DNA of 64,000 bases from Oxalobacter sp. (GTDB taxonomy: Bacteria > Pseudomonadota > Gammaproteobacteria > Burkholderiales > Burkholderiaceae_D), in assembly GCA_003605115.1 (NCBI GenBank), contig QZKY01000011.1, positions 124,001 to 188,000 on the forward strand. The letters run 5' to 3'. Below, piece after piece: positions 48,227-58,356 of this stretch. Made by a program: the position numbers and the translations under genes. The notes beneath the pieces are model-generated. The model did no database searches and was not told the DNA's origin. It saw only the letters and a program-made list of their open reading frames with translations. How positions within the stretch are numbered: position 1 is the first letter of the stretch; every line of letters begins with the position of its first letter.

Positions 48227-51200
48227 ATGCACCCAAACATGCGCCAATTATTTTCTGCATTCGCCAGCAAGGCGATCGGCTCGATTTTTGCCCTGTTTGT
48301 ATTCGCGCTATCCAGTGCGCATGCCGCCGGATTAGGCAAGTTGACAGTCCTTTCCGCGCTCGGGCATCCGCTGCGTGCGGAAATTGAGTTGACGGCGGTT
48401 GCCAGTGACGAGGCAGACAGCATTGTTGTCAAGCTGGCGTCGCATGACGCTTATAAACAGGCCAATCTCGATTTCAACCCGGCACTTTATTCCTTGACTT
48501 TTGTTGTCGAAAAGCAAGGTGGCCGCCACTTTGTCAGAGTGAGTTCAGGGCAAGCACTGAATGAGCCTTTTATTGGCATGCTCCTGGAGTTGCGATCCAA
48601 TAGCGGTCGCATTACCCGCGAATATACTTTCCTGCTCGACCCGGCTGAACTCCGCACCACAACCCCGGCCGTGGCGGCAACGCCAGAGCGCGTCCAGCCG
48701 CTGGATGTCAGTAAGGCAGACAAGCCCGCAGAGGCACCCAAGTTGGACAAGCCTGTTGCGGTAGCGAAAGCTGACCAACCGGTGGATCAGCACAAAACCC
48801 TTGTTCCCGCGCCAGAAGGCAAGACTGAACCAGCTGCCGTGACCGAAAAGGCAGCTGTGGCGAAGGCACAAGAACCCAAGGCGCAAGACGCCAAAGCACA
48901 GGCACCAGTGCAAGTTGCTGCCCAGCCGCAAAAAGAAGAAGCAGCGGTTGAGGAAGAAGGTGAAGAGGCTGCTGCCGATGAAGAGGCCGTTGTCGAAGCC
49001 AAGCCGTCTGTGGCCGTACACAAGGTCAAGAAGGGCGATACGCTTGCAGCAATTGCCAAGAAATACAAATACGAAGACGTCTCGCTTGAGCAAATGCTGG
49101 TTTCGATTTACCGATCAAATCCACAAGCCTTCATCTCCAAGAACATGAACCGCCTGCGTGCGGGCAGAGTGTTGAAGATGCCGGAAGAAGCAGCAACGAC
49201 TGCTCTGACCAATGGAGAGGCCAGAAAAGTAATCGTGGCACATTCTTCCGACTATGCTGCGTATCGCAAAAAACTGGCTGAACGTGTGGCGCAATCTGCT
49301 GCACAACGTGCCGAAGCGACGCAAGCGGCTGGTGGCAAGATTACGGCTCAGGTTGAAGACAAGGCTGCCGCTGCCAAATTGGCGCAAGACAAGCTGCGAC
49401 TCTCACAAGCCGCTCCGGGAGCCTTGGCAGGAAAGCCATCAGCCGGCATGGGTGCAGAAGAAAAGGCCGCCGCTGCGAAGGCTGTAGCGGATGAACGTGC
49501 GCGAGTGATGGAGCTGGAAAAGAACGTCACCGAACTGCAACGTCTTCTCGCGCTGAAGAATCAAGAGTTGGCGGCTCAGCAGAAACAGGCACTCGGTGCT
49601 GCCGCTGCCAAGCAGGCTGCGGACGCTGCTACAGCAAAATTGGCTGCTGCCAAGCAAGCCGCTGACAAGGCCGCCGCAGACAAAGTGGCTGCAGACAAGC
49701 TGGCTGCATTGAGAGCTGCGGCTGATAAAGCGGCGGCGGAAGCTGCTGCAAAGGCTGCAGCTGCACAAAAAGGCCTTGCATCGGCACCTGGCGCAAAACC
49801 GCCGGTTGTTTCGGCACCCGGCGCCTCAGTACCAAGTGCTTCGGTGCCGCCTGCAAAATTTGCGTTGAAGCGCCCCATCAAGCGTGTTGAGCCACCGCCG
49901 GTACAAAAGAGCTTTTTTGATGAAATGAATGATTACGTCGAGGACAACATGATGATTGTCGGAGGCGGTGCTGCCATCATCGTGCTGCTGTTGCTGTATG
50001 TTCTGGTTCGGAGACGCTCAAAAAAAAAGTCCCTAGCTCCCCTAGGCGGTAGCTTGGTGGGAGAGACGCGAGACTACCAAAACTCCCTGTTTGGTTCGGC
50101 TGGCGGACAAAGTGTTGATACCAACAACAGTATCTTCAATTCCGGGTTTACGCCCTCCGCCAGTTTGCTTGACGCCAATGAAGTAGACCCGATCGCTGAA
50201 GCGGACGTTTACATCGCTTATGGTCGTGAGGCGCAAGCGATTGAAATTCTCAAAGAGGCCTTGCGCTCGCATCCAGAACGTAACGCCTTGCGCGTCAAAT
50301 TGCTGGAAATCTACGCCTCCCAGAAAGATATCCAAGCCTTTGATTTGCTCGCGGGCGAGTTGTATGGCTTGACGCGCGGTGAAGGTGAAGAATGGATTTA
50401 TGCCGCAGGCTTGGGCATGGCCATCGATCCGACCAACCCGTTGTATGCGGGTGGCGACATGTCGGAAGAATTGTTGAATCGCCCGACCTCATTGCAGGGC
50501 AGCATGACGCAGCCGCGTCAAGATGATGAACCTGCAGCGAGGAAAGACAAGAAACCAGAAAATCTCGGCTACGAGTTTGTTCAGCCTGCACGCGAACAAA
50601 TTGACAACCCGGACTTGCCACTGGATTTAGGCTTGCCAGCGTCTGCTGATAAATTCCCTTCTGTTGAAGCCATTTCGCTGAAGGCAACGCCAGTGGCCAT
50701 GGATTTTGACCTTGGGGGTGGCGCGTCACAATCCAAACCTGCGGCTACTCCAGCCTCATCTTCTGCAGATATGGCATTTGATCTCGGTGATTTTGGCGAA
50801 AAGAAAACGCAAGCTTCCACCAGCGGCATATCGGTCAGCGAGGATTCCTCCACCCTTGATTTTGGCGACTTCAATGTCAAGTCACCTACCGGCGCGGTAT
50901 CTGCTGAAGACAGCGCATTTGCCGCACAGCTGGCAGCAGCGGATCGCGAACTAGCCGCTATTGACAAAGTTGAGCCTTACTCACCGGCACCGACTGACAC
51001 GATGAAAACGTCTCAACCGCAAGTCCCGGCAAAGGCTGCGCCTAAGGATTTTGATTTCGGTGCTATCAATCTGGATTTGGCGTCTGCCGATAAACCCAAG
51101 CCAAAAGCTTCTGCAGCGCCGGTCGACAGCGCCGAATTGGATACCAAGCTTGAGTTGGCGGAGGCCTATTTCGGAATTGGTGACAAAGAAGGTGCCCGTG

Positions 51201-51280
51201 AATTGCTCGACGAAGTGATACAGGACGGCACGCCTGAGCAAGTGGTGAGAGCCAGAGAATCGTTGACCCGGTTTTCATGA
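48227..51280 (+). CDS. fimV: FimV-type motility hub/peptidoglycan-binding protein
   Basis: 1017-residue inner-membrane protein that, in relatives, assembles type IV pili and polar complexes. A signal peptide (to about AHA-A) leads to the FimV N-terminal domain (LGKLTVLSALGHPLRAEIEL), a LysM domain (VHKVKKGDTLAAIAKKYKY), and a long Ala/Lys-rich coiled region with near repeats of AADKAAA. A transmembrane helix (MMIVGGGAAIIVLLLLYVLV) and basic RRRSKKK follow. The cytoplasmic end has TPR-like segments and the FimV C-terminal domain (LELAEAYFGIGDKEGARELL). An ATG 12 nt downstream could also be used. Sits between asd and truA, its usual place in Burkholderiales. Confidence 0.93.
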   Translation: MHPNMRQLFSAFASKAIGSIFALFVFALSSAHAAGLGKLTVLSALGHPLRAEIELTAVASDEADSIVVKLASHDAYKQANLDFNPALYSLTFVVEKQGGRHFVRVSSGQALNEPFIGMLLELRSNSGRITREYTFLLDPAELRTTTPAVAATPERVQPLDVSKADKPAEAPKLDKPVAVAKADQPVDQHKTLVPAPEGKTEPAAVTEKAAVAKAQEPKAQDAKAQAPVQVAAQPQKEEAAVEEEGEEAAADEEAVVEAKPSVAVHKVKKGDTLAAIAKKYKYEDVSLEQMLVSIYRSNPQAFISKNMNRLRAGRVLKMPEEAATTALTNGEARKVIVAHSSDYAAYRKKLAERVAQSAAQRAEATQAAGGKITAQVEDKAAAAKLAQDKLRLSQAAPGALAGKPSAGMGAEEKAAAAKAVADERARVMELEKNVTELQRLLALKNQELAAQQKQALGAAAAKQAADAATAKLAAAKQAADKAAADKVAADKLAALRAAADKAAAEAAAKAAAAQKGLASAPGAKPPVVSAPGASVPSASVPPAKFALKRPIKRVEPPPVQKSFFDEMNDYVEDNMMIVGGGAAIIVLLLLYVLVRRRSKKKSLAPLGGSLVGETRDYQNSLFGSAGGQSVDTNNSIFNSGFTPSASLLDANEVDPIAEADVYIAYGREAQAIEILKEALRSHPERNALRVKLLEIYASQKDIQAFDLLAGELYGLTRGEGEEWIYAAGLGMAIDPTNPLYAGGDMSEELLNRPTSLQGSMTQPRQDDEPAARKDKKPENLGYEFVQPAREQIDNPDLPLDLGLPASADKFPSVEAISLKATPVAMDFDLGGGASQSKPAATPASSSADMAFDLGDFGEKKTQASTSGISVSEDSSTLDFGDFNVKSPTGAVSAEDSAFAAQLAAADRELAAIDKVEPYSPAPTDTMKTSQPQVPAKAAPKDFDFGAINLDLASADKPKPKASAAPVDSAELDTKLELAEAYFGIGDKEGARELLDEVIQDGTPEQVVRARESLTRFS

Positions 51281-51311
51281 TGTTGAATGCCTGAGCCTGA
51301 AGATGTTTTCG

Positions 51312-51351
51312 GGCACGGAGCTTGAGAGAGCCCGTGCCTTTTCTTTTTTTT
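51312..51351 (+). terminator. Terminator of fimV
   Basis: GGCACGG (51312-51318) / CCGTGCC (51332-51338) followed by a long T-rich tract. Confidence 0.8.
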
Positions 51352-51372
51352 GGATAAGCAAGGGATAAGTTC

Positions 51373-52164
51373 TTGAAACGCATTGCACTCGGTATTCAGT
51401 ATGACGGCAGCGAATGGCGTGGCTGGCAAACACAGCCGGACGGGCATACGGTGCAAGATCGCCTTGAAACGGCGATCCGTACGTTTACGCAAAATGACAT
51501 TCGCACTTTGTGCGCGGGACGCACCGATGCCGGTGTGCATGCACTGGAACAGGTGGTGCATCTCGATACGACATTGACACGAACGACAACGTCCTGGGTG
51601 AGAGGGGTGAATGCTTATTTGCCCCGGTCAATCGCGGTGCGTTGGGCGAAGGAAGTGCCTTCGGAATTCCATGCACGCAATAGTGCCATGGCGCGCGTGT
51701 ACCGCTACGTACTGTACAACCATCCGATACGCTCGCCCTTGCTGCGTGGACGAGCTGGCTGGGTGTTTCGACCTCTCTCGCTGGAGTTGATGCGTGCGGC
51801 TTCGCAATGTCTGCTGGGGGAGCAAGATTTTTCTGCGTTTCGCGCAGCGGAGTGCCAGTCGATTACGCCGATCAAGACGATTCAGGAAATCAATATTGAA
51901 CAGAACGGCGATCTGTTTGTGTTCACTTTTTGCGCCAACGCATTTCTGCACCATATGGTGCGCAACATTGTGGGGTCTCTTGTGGTGGTGGGCAAGGGCG
52001 ACCAGCCGCCCGCATGGCTGGAGCAAGTCCTGCAAGGACGCGACCGCAGCCGTGCTGCACCAACCTTCATGCCGGATGGGTTGTATCTAGCCAAAGTGAT
52101 TTATGACGAGAAGTGGGTCTTACCCCAAGAGACAAGCAGGGCATTGGGGCTGACTTTTCCGTGA
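51373..52164 (+). CDS. truA: tRNA pseudouridine38-40 synthase
   Basis: Converts uridines 38-40 of the tRNA anticodon stem to pseudouridine. 263 residues; TTG start at 51373 preceded by AGGGATAAG. IALGIQYDGSEWRGWQ and the catalytic-aspartate block CAGRTDAGVHALEQVVH are diagnostic, with FHARNSAMARVYRYVL after it. I found no ATG in a better position. Confidence 0.95.
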   Translation: MKRIALGIQYDGSEWRGWQTQPDGHTVQDRLETAIRTFTQNDIRTLCAGRTDAGVHALEQVVHLDTTLTRTTTSWVRGVNAYLPRSIAVRWAKEVPSEFHARNSAMARVYRYVLYNHPIRSPLLRGRAGWVFRPLSLELMRAASQCLLGEQDFSAFRAAECQSITPIKTIQEINIEQNGDLFVFTFCANAFLHHMVRNIVGSLVVVGKGDQPPAWLEQVLQGRDRSRAAPTFMPDGLYLAKVIYDEKWVLPQETSRALGLTFP

Positions 52165-52253
52165 TGAATGCCAGCAGTCGAATGACCTTGAACATACTAT
52201 AATCGCGCTTTCGATTACCAGTCCCTTGTGGATGCACTTCTTCGACTTAAAGC

Positions 52254-53162
52254 ATGTCTTCCGATACCCGCCGTTTGCTGATCCCCGCCGCTGCTATTCT
52301 TCTGGCGTTTATTATTTCCCTCACGTGGCTCTTGATGGCTACGAAGCCTGCGTCACCTCCCGAAAAAACGCCTGTTTTGGTGAAGCCTGAACCCAAACCG
52401 GATTGGTGTGGAAAGCTGGTGCAGCACATGCCAAAAGTATCGAAAGAAATGTGCGAAGGAATCGGCTTGCAGCCTACCGGTACGCTGTCCGTGAAGGGGT
52501 TTCCGATTCTCGCACGTGACTATGTCTCGGATGGCAAGCGCAAAGTGCCGCTGCGCATTTTGCTGATTGGTGGCATACACGGCGACGAGCCCACGTCCGC
52601 CGCCATTGTTTTTCACTGGCTGCAAAACATGCATTTGCCGATTGCGCACTCTATTCAATGGAAGGTCGCGCCAGTCGTGAATCCTGACGGGCTGTTCGTC
52701 ACGCCGCAGACGCGTGTCAATGCAAACGGCGTGGATCTCAATCGCAATTTCTATTCGCCGAACTGGGAACGCGATGCCCCAAAATACTGGCAACAGCGCA
52801 CAAAGAACGACCCGCGCCGCTATCCCGGCAAGACACCCCTGTCAGAACCGGAAAGTCGCTGGGTGCACGATACGATTGAAAGTTTCAAGCCACATGTCGT
52901 GATTTCAGTGCATGCGCCTTTGGGAGAGGTCGATTTTGACGGCCCGCATGATGTTCCCCCCCGTCGCTTTGGGCGGCTCATGTACAACCGCATCGGTGTG
53001 TATCCGGGGTCATTGGGCAACTACGGCGTAGACCATCGGCAAATGCCGGTGATTACCATTGAGTTGGAAAATGCCCGGCAAATGCCCACGGAGGAAGAAG
53101 GCAGGCGCATCTGGCGTGACATGCTGATCTGGATTTCACGCAATATTTCGGCCAAGTCGTGA
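52254..53162 (+). CDS. Membrane-anchored M14-family zinc carboxypeptidase/amidase
   Basis: 302 residues. A single N-terminal hydrophobic helix (AAAILLAFIISLTWLLMA) suggests anchoring facing the periplasm. The catalytic domain shows LIGGIHGDEPTSAA (zinc H and E), VVNPDGLF, NGVDLNRNF (substrate Arg region), SVHAP (zinc His) and ITIELENAR (catalytic Glu). Relatives include murein-peptide amidases such as MpaA and aspartoacylase-like proteins; a peptidoglycan-related role is an inference. Lies between truA and trpF, on the same strand. Confidence 0.82.
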   Translation: MSSDTRRLLIPAAAILLAFIISLTWLLMATKPASPPEKTPVLVKPEPKPDWCGKLVQHMPKVSKEMCEGIGLQPTGTLSVKGFPILARDYVSDGKRKVPLRILLIGGIHGDEPTSAAIVFHWLQNMHLPIAHSIQWKVAPVVNPDGLFVTPQTRVNANGVDLNRNFYSPNWERDAPKYWQQRTKNDPRRYPGKTPLSEPESRWVHDTIESFKPHVVISVHAPLGEVDFDGPHDVPPRRFGRLMYNRIGVYPGSLGNYGVDHRQMPVITIELENARQMPTEEEGRRIWRDMLIWISRNISAKS

Positions 53163-53202
53163 AGGCCGGCGTGGTGGAGGATGAACACTTTGAGGGGCAG
53201 AC

Positions 53203-53868
53203 ATGACGCAACAAACTCGCATCAAGATTTGTGGCCTCACGCGGGCAGAGGATGTGCAAACGGCGGTAGCTGAAGGCGCGGATGCCTTGGGTTTCGTGTT
53301 TTACCCGCAAAGTCCACGTTATGTGACGCCTGAAACGGTAGCCAGGCTGATAGCGGAGGTGCCGCCTTCTGTCATCACTGTGGGCTTGTTCGTCAATGCT
53401 ACGCCCAATGAAGTGCTGGATACCCTGGCACAAGCGCCCGTATCAGTTTTGCAATTCCATGGGGATGAAACGCCGGATCAGTGCGCTCTAATTGCAGCGG
53501 CAGCGAAGAGGCCTTTCTTGCGCGCTTTTCGTGTGAAACCGGAAACGACCTCCGGCGATTTGCTACAATGCGAAACGGAATACCGCGCCGCCAGCGGCTA
53601 TTTTGCAGGTTTGCTGTTGGACACGCATGTCGACAGTTATGGCGGTTCAGGAAAGGTTTTCGATTGGTCTCTCATTCCAGAAGAGCTCGCGCCTCGGGTC
53701 GTTTTAAGTGGTGGCTTGAATGCGCAAAATGTCACTGGCGCCATCGCGCAGGTGCGTCCCTTCGCGGTTGACATCAGCAGTGGTGTCGAACGGACGAAGG
53801 GCATTAAGGACGCTGGCAAAATCCATGCATTTATCAGTGCGGTGCGCCAGGCCGATGCTACACGATAG
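53203..53868 (+). CDS. trpF: Phosphoribosylanthranilate isomerase
   Basis: Third step of tryptophan synthesis. 221 residues in a TIM barrel: RIKICGLTRAEDVQTAV (catalytic Cys), ALGFVFYPQSPRYV, and LLLDTHVDSYGGSGKVFDW (catalytic Asp). First of the trpF-trpB-trpA-accD-folC run. Confidence 0.96.
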   Translation: MTQQTRIKICGLTRAEDVQTAVAEGADALGFVFYPQSPRYVTPETVARLIAEVPPSVITVGLFVNATPNEVLDTLAQAPVSVLQFHGDETPDQCALIAAAAKRPFLRAFRVKPETTSGDLLQCETEYRAASGYFAGLLLDTHVDSYGGSGKVFDWSLIPEELAPRVVLSGGLNAQNVTGAIAQVRPFAVDISSGVERTKGIKDAGKIHAFISAVRQADATR

Positions 53869-53935
53869 CCAGCCAATAGTTTCCGCCGCTGAATTTTAGT
53901 AGTCGGTCGGAAACACCAGATCGAAAGACCCTGTC

Positions 53936-55195
53936 ATGAAAGAACTTAAAGCCAATCAAGGGCGTGAGGTTCCCGACGCTACCCCCTTGTTCCATTCCAA
54001 AGACTATCATTTGCCCGACGCCAGCGGCCACTTCGGCTCCTATGGTGGGGTGTTTGTTTCTGAGACGCTGATTCATGCACTTGCTGAATTAAATGAAGCC
54101 TATGCCCGTTTCAGCCAGGATCCGGGCTTCCTTGCCGAATTTCGCCGCGAACTCAAACATTTTGTCGGGCGTCCCTCGCCGGTTTACCATGCCGAGCGCT
54201 GGTCGACCATGCTAGGTGGCGCGCAAATCTATTTCAAGCGCGAAGACCTCAACCACACTGGTGCGCACAAAATCAACAACGTGATCGGCCAAGCCTTGCT
54301 CGCCAAGCGCATGGGCAAACCGCGCGTGATTGCCGAGACGGGCGCGGGACAGCACGGTGTGGCCACTGCCACCATCTGTGCGCGCTTCGGGTTGGAATGT
54401 GTTGTGTACATGGGTAGTGAAGACGTGAAGCGTCAGGCGCAGAATGTCTACCGCATGAAACTGCTTGGCGCGACGGTGGTGCCGGTGGAATCCGGCTCCA
54501 AGACGCTCAAGGATGCACTCAATGAAGCCATGCGCGACTGGGTGACCAACATCGCCAATACTTTCTACATCATCGGTACCGTCGCCGGCCCGCATCCCTA
54601 CCCGATGCTGGTGCGCGATTTTCAGTCGGTGATCGGGGAAGAGTGTTTGATCCAGATGCCGGAAATGACAGGGCGTCAGCCAGACTATGTGCTGGCCTGC
54701 GTGGGCGGGGGTTCGAATGCGATGGGGATTTTCTATCCCTACATCGATCAAAAAAACACGCAGCTCATTGGCGTGGAAGCGGCGGGTGAGGGGATTGCAA
54801 GCGGTCATCATGCAGCGGCCTTGACAGCGGGTTCGCCCGGCGTGCTGCATGGCAATCGTACCTATTTGCTGCAAGATGAAAACGGCCAGATCATCGAAAC
54901 GCATTCCGTGTCGGCAGGCTTGGATTATCCGGGCGTAGGACCCGAACATGCGTGGCTGAAGGACAGCGGGCGTGCCCAGTACGCCACCATCACGGATGAG
55001 GAAGCCCTGAAAGCGTTTCATGATACCTGTCGCATCGAAGGCATCATCCCCGCGCTGGAATCGAGTCATGCGATTGCACACGCCGTCAAAATGGCGCCGA
55101 CTTTAGGCAAGGACAAGCTCATTCTCGTAAACCTGTCGGGACGCGGCGATAAGGATATGCATACCGTCGCACAGCGCGCTGGTTTGCAATGGTAA
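53936..55195 (+). CDS. trpB: Tryptophan synthase beta chain
   Basis: PLP enzyme joining indole and serine. 419 residues; the PLP lysine is in [10 protein letters not shown], with [15 protein letters not shown] and [10 protein letters not shown] as phosphate loop. A short N-terminal extension of about 15 residues precedes the core. trpA starts 11 nt later. Confidence 0.97.
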   Translation: MKELKANQGREVPDATPLFHSKDYHLPDASGHFGSYGGVFVSETLIHALAELNEAYARFSQDPGFLAEFRRELKHFVGRPSPVYHAERWSTMLGGAQIYFKREDLNHTGAHKINNVIGQALLAKRMGKPRVIAETGAGQHGVATATICARFGLECVVYMGSEDVKRQAQNVYRMKLLGATVVPVESGSKTLKDALNEAMRDWVTNIANTFYIIGTVAGPHPYPMLVRDFQSVIGEECLIQMPEMTGRQPDYVLACVGGGSNAMGIFYPYIDQKNTQLIGVEAAGEGIASGHHAAALTAGSPGVLHGNRTYLLQDENGQIIETHSVSAGLDYPGVGPEHAWLKDSGRAQYATITDEEALKAFHDTCRIEGIIPALESSHAIAHAVKMAPTLGKDKLILVNLSGRGDKDMHTVAQRAGLQW

Positions 55196-55206
55196 GGAGA
55201 AACGCC

Positions 55207-56004
55207 ATGTCACGCATACAAACCACACTGGCCGCACTGGCCAAACAGAACAAGAAGGGCTTGATCCCATTTTTTACTGCTGGCGATCCGGCTCCGGAAT
55301 TGACCGTCCACATCATGCACGCGCTCGTCGCAGGCGGTGCCGACATCATCGAACTCGGCGTACCGTTTTCCGACCCGATGGCGGACGGGCCTGTCATTCA
55401 GCGCGCTTCTGAACGGGCATTGGCCAAAGGCGTCACGCTGCGCATGGTGTTGCAATATGTGAAAGCGTTTCGTGAGAAAGATACAACAACCCCAGTGGTC
55501 TTGATGGGTTATGCCAATCCAATCGAACGCATGGGGGTTGACACTTTTATACGATCCGCAAAGGAATCCGGTGTCGATGGGGTGCTGGTGGTGGACTACC
55601 CGCCAGAGGAATCTGAAACCTTTGCCGCCGCAATGAAGGCCAGCGGCTTGGATGCGATTTTCTTGCTGGCACCGACCTCGACGGATGACCGGATCAAAAA
55701 AATCGGTACAATTGCGTCCGGTTATGTATATTACGTATCCTTGACCGGGGTGACCGGATCTGGAAATTTGGATCTGACCAATGTGACAACAATGGTTGCC
55801 AAGATTCGGAAGCATGTGTCGGTACCTGTCGGCGTAGGGTTCGGCATTCGGGATGCAGCCACGGCCAAAGCGATTGCTGCAACATCGGATGCAGTGGTCA
55901 TTGGCAGTCGCGTCATTCAAGAGCTGGAAAGTGTGCCGCAAGAAAAAGCGGCCGAATCAGTCAAGGCGTTTTTGTCGGGCATACGCAAAGCGCTGGACGA
56001 ATAA
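55207..56004 (+). CDS. trpA: Tryptophan synthase alpha chain
   Basis: Releases indole from indole-3-glycerol phosphate and channels it to TrpB. 265 residues. [18 protein letters not shown] and [19 protein letters not shown] hold the catalytic Glu and Asp. The ATG at 55207 is preceded by AAGGAG; an upstream ATG inside trpB is rejected for that reason. Confidence 0.97.
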   Translation: MSRIQTTLAALAKQNKKGLIPFFTAGDPAPELTVHIMHALVAGGADIIELGVPFSDPMADGPVIQRASERALAKGVTLRMVLQYVKAFREKDTTTPVVLMGYANPIERMGVDTFIRSAKESGVDGVLVVDYPPEESETFAAAMKASGLDAIFLLAPTSTDDRIKKIGTIASGYVYYVSLTGVTGSGNLDLTNVTTMVAKIRKHVSVPVGVGFGIRDAATAKAIAATSDAVVIGSRVIQELESVPQEKAAESVKAFLSGIRKALDE

Positions 56005-56053
56005 ACGATTTGGTGTGAGAATTCTTCCCCTTACAAAGAGGAAGACCCGAATG

Positions 56054-56072
56054 AGGGGGGAGATTTCCCCCT
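56054..56072. other. G/C hairpin between trpA and accD
   Basis: AGGGGG (56054-56059) / CCCCCT (56067-56072), loop of 7. No clean T tract, so it is not a confident terminator; it may only shape the transcript between the two genes. Confidence 0.35.
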
Positions 56073-56129
56073 TGCCTTCTTCCCTAAAAGGGGTAGAGGG
56101 AATTTAAGACAATAGTCAGGAGAGACACT

Positions 56130-57002
56130 ATGAGCTGGTTAGATAAATTGCTGCCGCCGCGTATTCAGCGATCCGTTTCAGGTGCGCGTAAAGCGATGCC
56201 CGAGGGACTATGGGTCAAGTGCCCATCGTGCGATGCGGTGTTATATCGCTCTGATCTGGAATCCAATGTGCATGTTTGTCCGAAGTGCAGTCATCACATG
56301 CGCATTCGTGCGCGTGATCGTCTGGATGTCTTGCTCGATCAGGAAGGCCGTTACGAGATTGGCCACGAAGCGCTGCCGGTCGATACGCTGAAATTCAAGG
56401 ACAGCAAGAAGTATCCAGAACGTTTGAAGGCGGCGCTCGAAGCCACCGGCGAAACCGATGCGATCATTGTGATGGGCGGTTCGATCAAAACGCTGCCGGT
56501 TGTGGTTGCTTGCTTTGAATTTGAGTTTATGGGCGGGTCGATGGGTTCCGTCGTCGGTGAGCGTTTTACGCGTGGCGTACAGGCAGCTATCGAGCAACGA
56601 GTGCCCTTCGTTTGTATTGCCGCTAGCGGCGGTGCGCGCATGCAGGAAGGCTTGCTCTCACTGTTCCAGATGGCGAAAACCAGCGCGATTCTGACGAAGC
56701 TCTCTGAGCGCAAGTTACCGTTCATTTCGGTGCTCACCGATCCGACGATGGGTGGTGTATCGGCATCCTTCGCTTTTCTCGGCGATGTTGTGATAGCCGA
56801 ACCGAAAGCGCTTATCGGTTTTGCAGGCGCGCGCGTGATTGCCAACACGGTGCGCGAAAAATTGCCGGAAGGTTTCCAGCGTGCGGAATTCCTGATGCAA
56901 AAGGGGGCGGTCGACATGATCGTGGATCGTCGTCAGATGCGTGAAGAGATGGCGCATTTGCTGGCGCTGCTACAGAATCAACCCATAGAAGCATTAGCGT
57001 AA
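56130..57002 (+). CDS. accD: Acetyl-CoA carboxylase carboxyltransferase subunit beta
   Basis: With AccA transfers CO2 from biotin to acetyl-CoA for fatty-acid synthesis. 290 residues. N-terminal zinc ribbon ([22 protein letters not shown]) and the crotonase-fold SGGARMQEG and [14 protein letters not shown]. The accD-folC neighbourhood is usual in proteobacteria. Confidence 0.97.
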   Translation: MSWLDKLLPPRIQRSVSGARKAMPEGLWVKCPSCDAVLYRSDLESNVHVCPKCSHHMRIRARDRLDVLLDQEGRYEIGHEALPVDTLKFKDSKKYPERLKAALEATGETDAIIVMGGSIKTLPVVVACFEFEFMGGSMGSVVGERFTRGVQAAIEQRVPFVCIAASGGARMQEGLLSLFQMAKTSAILTKLSERKLPFISVLTDPTMGGVSASFAFLGDVVIAEPKALIGFAGARVIANTVREKLPEGFQRAEFLMQKGAVDMIVDRRQMREEMAHLLALLQNQPIEALA

Positions 57003-57033
57003 TTGATGTACGTGAATGATTTCATGTTTAATG

Positions 57034-57062
57034 GGCCTGACGTTTCCGTCAGGCCTTTTTTA
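57034..57062 (+). terminator. Terminator of accD
   Basis: A 9-bp perfect stem GGCCTGACG (57034-57042) / CGTCAGGCC (57047-57055) with loop TTTC and at least six T. It ends 6 nt before the folC ATG, so it may also control read-through into folC. Confidence 0.9.
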
Positions 57063-57067
57063 ATTTT

Positions 57068-58351
57068 ATGACCCCCAATACACATTCACTCGAAGACTGG
57101 CTTGCACTCATCGAAAGTCTGCATCCGCAGCATATCGAGATGGGGCTGGCACGCGTTGCAGAGGTGTATGCGCGCATGGCGATGCCGCTATCATGCGCCA
57201 TCATCACGGTGGGCGGCACCAACGGCAAAGGTTCTACTTGCACGATGCTGGACGCCATGCTGACTGCGGCGGGCTATCGCGTGGGCTTGTACACATCGCC
57301 GCACCTGCATCGTTTTAACGAACGTGCACGCCTGTGCGGAGTAGATGCTTCTGATGAAACGCTGGTTCGACAATTTGAAGCCGTGGAAGCTGCGCGCGGG
57401 GAGACGTCGCTGACCTATTTCGAATTCACGACGCTCGCCATCTTGCGGTTGTTTGCCGAATCGAACCTCGATGTCGCCATTCTGGAAGTTGGGTTGGGCG
57501 GACGACTGGATGCGGTCAATATTCTTGACGCGGATGTGGCCATCGTCACCAATGTGGATATCGATCATGTTGAGTATTTGGGCAGCACGCGTGAATTGAT
57601 CGGTTTTGAGAAGGCTGGCATTTTCCGGCGAAAACGTGTGGCGATTTGCGGCGATTTCGATCCGCCCGGATCGCTGGTTGAACATGCGCTGAACATGCGT
57701 GCCGACTTGCGCGTCATTGGGCGTGATTTTCGCAGCGATGTAGAGGACAAGCAGTGGCATTGGAGCGGACGCACGCAGCGACGTACAGGACTCGATTTTC
57801 CCGGCATGCAGGGGCGCAATCAGCTCACCAATGCATCCATTGCACTGGCGGCGCTGGAAGCCCTGCAGGAGCGCCTGCAGGTTTCTGATGACGCCGTGCG
57901 TACAGGCTTGATGCGCGCTGCCGTTGCCGGACGTTTTCAGGTCTTGCCGGGCAAAACTCCGGTCATTCTTGATGTTGCCCACAATCCGCACGCGGCGGCG
58001 GTGCTTTCCGAGAATCTTGCTCAGATGACAGGTTATGCCAAGACCCATGCCATATTTGGCGCCATGCGTGATAAAGACATTGATGCCGTTATCGACTGTC
58101 TGAAGGGGCGCATCGATCACTGGTATGCGACCGATTTGCCTTTGCCAAGGGCTGCCACCGCAAAAGAAATTGCCGAAAAACTACGCTTGGCCGGGCTTGG
58201 TGACGCTGTTACGATCAAAACCTTTCCCTCCCCAGCGACGGCATTGGCAGAAGCAAGGAGTAGGGTGAGGGAAAATGATAGAATCGCGGTATTCGGATCG
58301 TTCTGGACAGTCGCAGGTGTGACTGAAGCAGACATCAACCCACATCCATAA
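57068..58351 (+). CDS. folC: Folylpolyglutamate synthase/dihydrofolate synthase
   Basis: Adds glutamate to dihydropteroate and folates, using ATP. 427 residues. P-loop VGGTNGKGSTCTMLDAM, VGLYTSPHL, EVGLGGRLDAVN and ILDVAHNPHA. The ATG at 57068 immediately follows the T tract of the accD terminator, leaving little room for a ribosome site. Confidence 0.96.
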   Translation: MTPNTHSLEDWLALIESLHPQHIEMGLARVAEVYARMAMPLSCAIITVGGTNGKGSTCTMLDAMLTAAGYRVGLYTSPHLHRFNERARLCGVDASDETLVRQFEAVEAARGETSLTYFEFTTLAILRLFAESNLDVAILEVGLGGRLDAVNILDADVAIVTNVDIDHVEYLGSTRELIGFEKAGIFRRKRVAICGDFDPPGSLVEHALNMRADLRVIGRDFRSDVEDKQWHWSGRTQRRTGLDFPGMQGRNQLTNASIALAALEALQERLQVSDDAVRTGLMRAAVAGRFQVLPGKTPVILDVAHNPHAAAVLSENLAQMTGYAKTHAIFGAMRDKDIDAVIDCLKGRIDHWYATDLPLPRAATAKEIAEKLRLAGLGDAVTIKTFPSPATALAEARSRVRENDRIAVFGSFWTVAGVTEADINPHP

Positions 58352-58356
58352 CGTGA

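Noticed and set aside
54212-55081. Minus-strand open frame (289 codons) inside trpB
   Set aside because: Antisense shadow of trpB codon usage.
57191-58120. Minus-strand open frame (309 codons) inside folC
   Set aside because: Antisense shadow; no start signal or motif.
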